Below, piece by piece: positions 7,357 to 10,000 of a DNA stretch of 10,000 bases; the first letter of the stretch is position 1; each line of letters opens with the position of its first letter. Made by a program: the position numbers and the translations under genes. Under the pieces are notes generated by a model. It was given only the letters and a program-made list of their open reading frames with translations. It was not told the origin of the DNA and made no database searches. The stretch lies in the NCBI GenBank assembly GCA_030674185.1, contig JAPXFY010000013.1, forward strand, positions 45,382,464 through 45,392,463, in the 5' to 3' direction. This DNA is from Monoplex corrugatus. Lineage: Eukaryota > Mollusca > Gastropoda > Littorinimorpha > Ranellidae.

Positions 7357-7967
7357 AGCGGATAACTGGCAACACAAACACCTCAAGCTGTTTGAACAAG
7401 CCGACTCCGACTTACAATAGTTCAGAAAATCTGATTCCTCTAGTGTGTGCAACTAGGGAACAAAAACTGGATATGTATACATTTCTGTTGCTTGTGTCCA
7501 CAATCTTCTCTTTGATCTTTGACACCCTATTTGGTCATCCACAAAAAATAGTTCAGTTAAAACCCACTTTTGGGGCTGTGTAAGCAGTACATTACAACTT
7601 TTACCCTAGTGATTTCTCTGATGCATCTTGCAAACAGCGAGAAGTTTTTAGAAGTTTTTAGAAACAACAGTAATATTCAATCCCTAAAGAAGTGATATGA
7701 GAACTATCAACCCTCCTTTAGTTGTAGACATAAATATTTTTTTGTATCAGAATAAGGTTCTTGTATGTATGAGGGGAAAATTCGTCATGATCTATACGTC
7801 TGTGATTTCTCTTGCATGATGAATTAAGTACACAGCAAGTGACATGTTTCACAACTAACACCGATCACTCAATCGCCTGAAGCAAAGGGGGAAGAGAAGA
7901 AAACAGAACAGATGAAAGAGAATGACGAGTGGCCCACCAGTGAACGTCCAAATGCATGCAGAGTCCG

Positions 7968-8055
7968 TGATGATGATGGTGATGGTGATGGTGATGATGG
8001 TGATGATGATGAGTCAGACAGCCAGACAGCCAGACAGAAAGACAGAAAGACAGAG
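7968..8055. repeat. (TGATGG)n and GACAGAAA/GACAGCCA tract at end of copy E
   Basis: TGATGATGGTGATGG-type repeats (to about 8013) are followed by AGACAGCCAGACAGCC and AGACAGAAAGACAG. The first TGATGA step continues out of the repeat's own 3' end GAGTCCGTGA, at the same place where copy C gave rise to the minisatellite. The poly-His frame on the minus strand is a translation artefact. Confidence 0.85.
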
Positions 8056-8360
8056 AATGTAGCCTGATGAGGGTAGAGAAGACAACACGAGATTTATTAT
8101 CCATATATTGGTGGTATGTGTGGACAGTGACAGGCCATTACCCTACCTTTCCCTCCCCCTCCCCTCAGCCCCTTCCCTTCCCCACACACTGCTTACTGCT
8201 CATTTGCATTGTGATGGTGACTGCAGACAAATCGATGATGGCAAAAATCTCTTTCTGGTCCTCGTGTTGAGTAGTAGAGAGTGTTATTAGGGTTTGATGA
8301 GGCTACGCGCGTTTAGGTCCATTTCGGTCCTATTGTTGACACTTGCTTTCAGGGAACACT
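8056..8360. other. Unassigned unique sequence
   Basis: About 300 bp including a C-rich pyrimidine stretch (about 8140-8185). I recognise no gene, tail or match to the repeat family. Two overlapping frames of 60-67 codons on the plus strand (8067-8270 and 8108-8290) show no motifs. Confidence 0.4.
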
Positions 8361-8685
8361 TCCTCTCTCTGCCTCTGTCTCGCTGTCTATCTGCCTCTGT
8401 CTCTGCCTTTGTCTCTGTCTCTGTTTCTTTTTCTCTCTATCTCTCTGTTTCTCTGTCTCTGACTCTCTCTCTCTCCTTTCTCTCTCTCCTTTCTCTCTTT
8501 TTGTCTCTCTCTGTCTCTGTCTCTTTGTCTCTGTCTCTGTCTGTTTCTGTCTTTGTCTCACTCTGTCTCTGTCTCTCTCCTTTCTCTCTTTTTGTCTCTC
8601 TCTGTCTCTGCCTCTTTGTCTCTGTCTCTGTCTGTTTCTGTCTTTGTCTCACTCTGTCTCTGTCTCTCTATCTCTTCTCTCTTTC
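8361..8685. repeat. (CTCTGT)n-type pyrimidine tract
   Basis: About 325 bp of mixed TCTGTCTC, CTCTCTCCTTTC and TTTGTCTC words, almost free of A on the plus strand. It is not a simple uniform microsatellite: it contains a 91 bp direct duplication (see separate entry). The Ser/Leu/Val-rich 150-codon frame at 8294-8746 and the Arg/Gln/Glu-rich minus frames across it are low-complexity translations. Confidence 0.9.
8481..8668 (+). repeat. 91 bp direct duplication inside the CTCTGT tract
   Basis: TCTCTCTCCTTTCTCTCTTT at 8481 recurs at 8572. The match continues through TTGTCTCTCTCTGTCTCTG and CTGTCTGTTTCTGTCTTTG to CACTCTGTCTCTGTCTCTCT. The only difference I see is T versus C in TCTCTGTCTCTTT/TCTCTGCCTCTTT. 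The near identity suggests a recent duplication. Confidence 0.85.
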
Positions 8686-8914
8686 GCATGAAGTGACCAA
8701 AAACCTTCCATTTTTTTGTTTTAAATGTATTTTTATTTCCAAATAAACTTAATACAACGAGATTTTAGAAAAAAAACCCACCTAATGCGTGAATACTGAA
8801 AATAATCTTAATATAAGTTTTAATGTACATATGCATACATGTATATCTATTTGTATCTATATATTACGCTCACACCCGCCTACATTTACGCTTACATGTC
8901 ATACTTGTATACAC

Positions 8915-8915
<1 letters not shown>
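8686..8915. other. AT-rich unassigned sequence
   Basis: AT-rich stretch with an AAATAAAC hexamer context near 8741 and CATACATGTATATC-type words near 8834. No gene or repeat copy recognised. Confidence 0.4.

Positions 8916-9009
<94 letters not shown>
8916..9009. repeat. (CA)n microsatellite
   Basis: About 94 bp of uninterrupted CA dinucleotides. It is flanked on the left by ACATGTCATACTTGTATAC and on the right by GCATTCGCATAAACTA. It lies about 110 bp upstream of a putative short interspersed element tail. The His/Thr frames are artefacts. Confidence 0.95.
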
Positions 9010-9012
<3 letters not shown>

Positions 9013-9172
9013 TTCGCATAAACTATTACACACAACTCAGTCACCGAAACATCACTTTACGTTAGAGAGAGCTAAATGCACATGCACACAAACATACAAA
9101 ACATACAAAACCGTCTAATATCACTTATAGTGAAAAGACGTTAAATCAAAGAACGAACGAACGAACGAATGC
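9010..9172 (+). mobile_element. Probable SINE-like 3' end with GAAC tail
   Basis: TTATAGTGAAAAGACGTTAA at 9124-9143 is followed by ATCAAA and about five GAAC/AACG steps (9150-9169). Sequences ending ...AGTGAAAAGACGTTAAAC plus a short tandem tail are, from memory, common in mollusc genomes as short interspersed repeats; I could not check this. The 5' boundary is unknown: the preceding 110 bp has no clear RNA polymerase III A/B boxes that I can assign, and the adjoining CA tract may be part of it. Confidence 0.4.
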
Positions 9173-9240
9173 AACACACATGCACACAAATACACAAACA
9201 TAAACACAAACACACCCAAAAACAGACACACACACCAAAG
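9173..9240. repeat. Degenerate CA/ACAAACACA-rich sequence
   Basis: Imperfect ACACAAATACACAAACAT words, probably a decayed CA microsatellite next to the GAAC tail. Confidence 0.6.
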
Positions 9241-9494
9241 TGGGGGCCTGAATTATTATCGACATGCAGATTTGCATCTTGTTCGTTGTTGTCAGCCAAA
9301 CCAGTAACAGTTAAGTTGGTGCCATCTCCGCGCCTTTGCCATTCTAAATCACATGCTAAAAATCTGAAGTAATCAGACTAGAGTCATTCAATTTTTCTTG
9401 TTTTGCAGTTTTCATAAAAAAAAGATCACAACACTGCATTGTGATGGAGAAAAAAAAAAAGATAAAGAAAACATTGCCACACAGACTCGAAGAC
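9241..9494. other. Unassigned sequence upstream of copy F
   Basis: Mixed sequence with two poly-A runs (near 9417 and 9450). A short dyad-like pair occurs around GATCACAACACTGCATTGTGAT (9424-9445), where ATCACAA and TTGTGAT are complementary arms. No gene recognised. Confidence 0.4.
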
Positions 9495-10000
9495 TAATGT
9501 GACCGAATCTCTCCTTTTTAAAGAGCAACTCAAATGGAATGGAAAAACAAGCAAAGAATGAAAAAGACTGCCTTTTTTTCTTTCTGTGCATTTCCATTTG
9601 ATGACTGCATCGTTAAATCTGGTTTTCCTAATCAATACCATGGATGGCTCGTTAGGTGGGGGATGCGAGAAAGGTAGTTAGGAAAGAGTGAGAGATTAAT
9701 GGCAATTCTAATTCCTCTGGTTGTTTAAAAAAAACCTCTCAACTCTTTCAACACTTCATTAAATTTGATTTCACAGGTTAGAGCAAAGGGGTAAAACTTG
9801 AATTTTCATGAAGAGTTTTGTAGTTTGGTTCTACAGTTTCCCCTTTGGAATTTAAGGTTCTCTTCTGTCATTCACATGATATTTAAGCTAAAACACGTTT
9901 TCGCTTGTAAAAGAAATAATCAAATTTTCCCCTGCAATGATTTTCGATGCATGGTTTGTCGATAGAAAGTTACATCTTCAGAAACAGCACCGATTATTCT
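9495..10000 (+). repeat. Degenerate ~0.9 kb repeat, copy F (cut by window end)
   Basis: Landmarks in order are GACCGAATCTCTCCTTTTTA (9501), AACTCAAATGGAATGGA, CTGTGCATTTCCATTTGATG (9584-9603), GCATCGTTAAATCTGGTTTT (9607), TTCATTAAATTTGATTTCAC (about 9755), CCCTTTGGAATTTAAGGTTC, AACACGTTTTCGCTTGTAA (9892) and TTCAGAAACAGCACCGATTA at the window end. Here the position between AATGGAAAAACAAGC and TGTGCATTTCC, where copies C and D have long GAA and CA tracts, holds only a short A/T-rich stretch. Whether the 3' sub-repeat is doubled cannot be seen. Confidence 0.7.

Larger units (their letters stand above)
6301..7968 (+). repeat. Degenerate ~0.9 kb repeat, copy E (split by a LINE)
   Basis: The copy follows copy D directly. 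Its 5' blocks are CAAATAAACGAATGTGCC (6314), GAGCCAATCTGAACGAG (6383) and GAAACTGAAATATATAG (6419). Its first core block is TCCCATTTACTGCATATAAT near 6502. It is interrupted at GAGAGCGGGATAA (6581-6593) by a retrotransposon fragment and resumes at GGCAACACAAACACCTC (7368) and AGCTGTTTGAACAAGCC (7386). Two 3' sub-repeats follow: TAGTGATTTCTCTGATGC at about 7608 and TCTGTGATTTCTCTTGC at about 7799. The end is AAATGCATGCAGAGTCCGTG (7950-7969), which becomes a TGATGG tract. Without the inserted element the unit is roughly 0.9 kb. Confidence 0.72.

Noticed and set aside
7107..7399. Minus-strand frames of 64 and 77 codons as the LINE protein
   Set aside because: The recognisable RT C-terminal motif (RAFSVSGPLSWNKLP, SFKSALKTHLF) is in the third frame, ending at 7174. 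The longer frame only carries the upstream words before a frameshift.
7865..8104. Histidine-rich minus-strand frame that might suggest a metal-binding peptide
   Set aside because: The His run is the translation of the TGATGG/CATCAC tract; the flanks belong to the degenerate repeat.
8294..8746. 150-codon Ser/Leu/Val-rich frame resembling membrane segments, and Arg/Gln/Glu-rich frames on the other strand
   Set aside because: Nearly all of it is the CTCTGT simple repeat; no codon-level signal or conserved motif.
9424..9445. Dyad ATCACAA...TTGTGAT as a terminator or operator
   Set aside because: An isolated 7 bp inverted repeat in AT-rich eukaryotic sequence with no gene next to it; chance is sufficient.

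Overview
This window looks like non-coding, repeat-dominated DNA from an animal nuclear genome. A marine mollusc, probably a gastropod, is the best guess. The support is long CA/TG, GAA, ATT, CATA and GACA-type microsatellites, AT-rich unique sequence, a non-LTR retrotransposon tail with the motif TATATAGCGCAAATCT, and a TATAGTGAAAAGACGTTAAA tail of a kind I associate with mollusc genomes. The organism call is inference. I see no intact protein-coding gene, tRNA, rRNA or bacterial-type feature. All the long open frames are low-complexity or tandem-repeat translations.

The main structure is an old, degenerate repeat of roughly 0.8-1.0 kb (without its insertions), which I could not assign to a named family. 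Comparing the window with itself by eye gives six copies: A (about 121-428) and B (about 560-1215) on the minus strand, then C (about 2121-3218), D (about 5170-6300), E (about 6301-7968, interrupted) and F (about 9495 to the window end) on the plus strand. Same-strand neighbours lie head to tail. The orientation flips between 1.2 and 2.1 kb. Copies C, D and E carry a roughly 180 bp internal duplication of the 3' half that copy B lacks.

Later insertions and expansions sit inside this framework. A GAA tract (2168-2383) and a CA tract (5327-5516) occupy the same internal position of copies C and D. At the 3' end of copy C a 42-unit minisatellite (3219-5162; 45, 49 and 51 bp units) has grown, and a single-copy sequence resembling its monomer occurs at the matching place in copy B. 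At the 3' end of copy E there is a TGATGG/GACAGAAA tract. Copy E is also split by a 5'-truncated, minus-strand LINE fragment (about 6590-7356) with a recognisable reverse-transcriptase C-terminus, a CA-expanded 3' UTR, a duplicated 3' tail, an ATT tail and an imperfect target-site duplication.

The rest (8060-9494) holds a pyrimidine-rich CTCTGT tract with a 91 bp duplication, another long CA tract, a short interspersed-element-like tail with a GAAC repeat, and sequence in which I recognise nothing. No genes act together here. The interest lies in how an ageing tandem repeat has been seeded with micro- and minisatellites at recurring positions.
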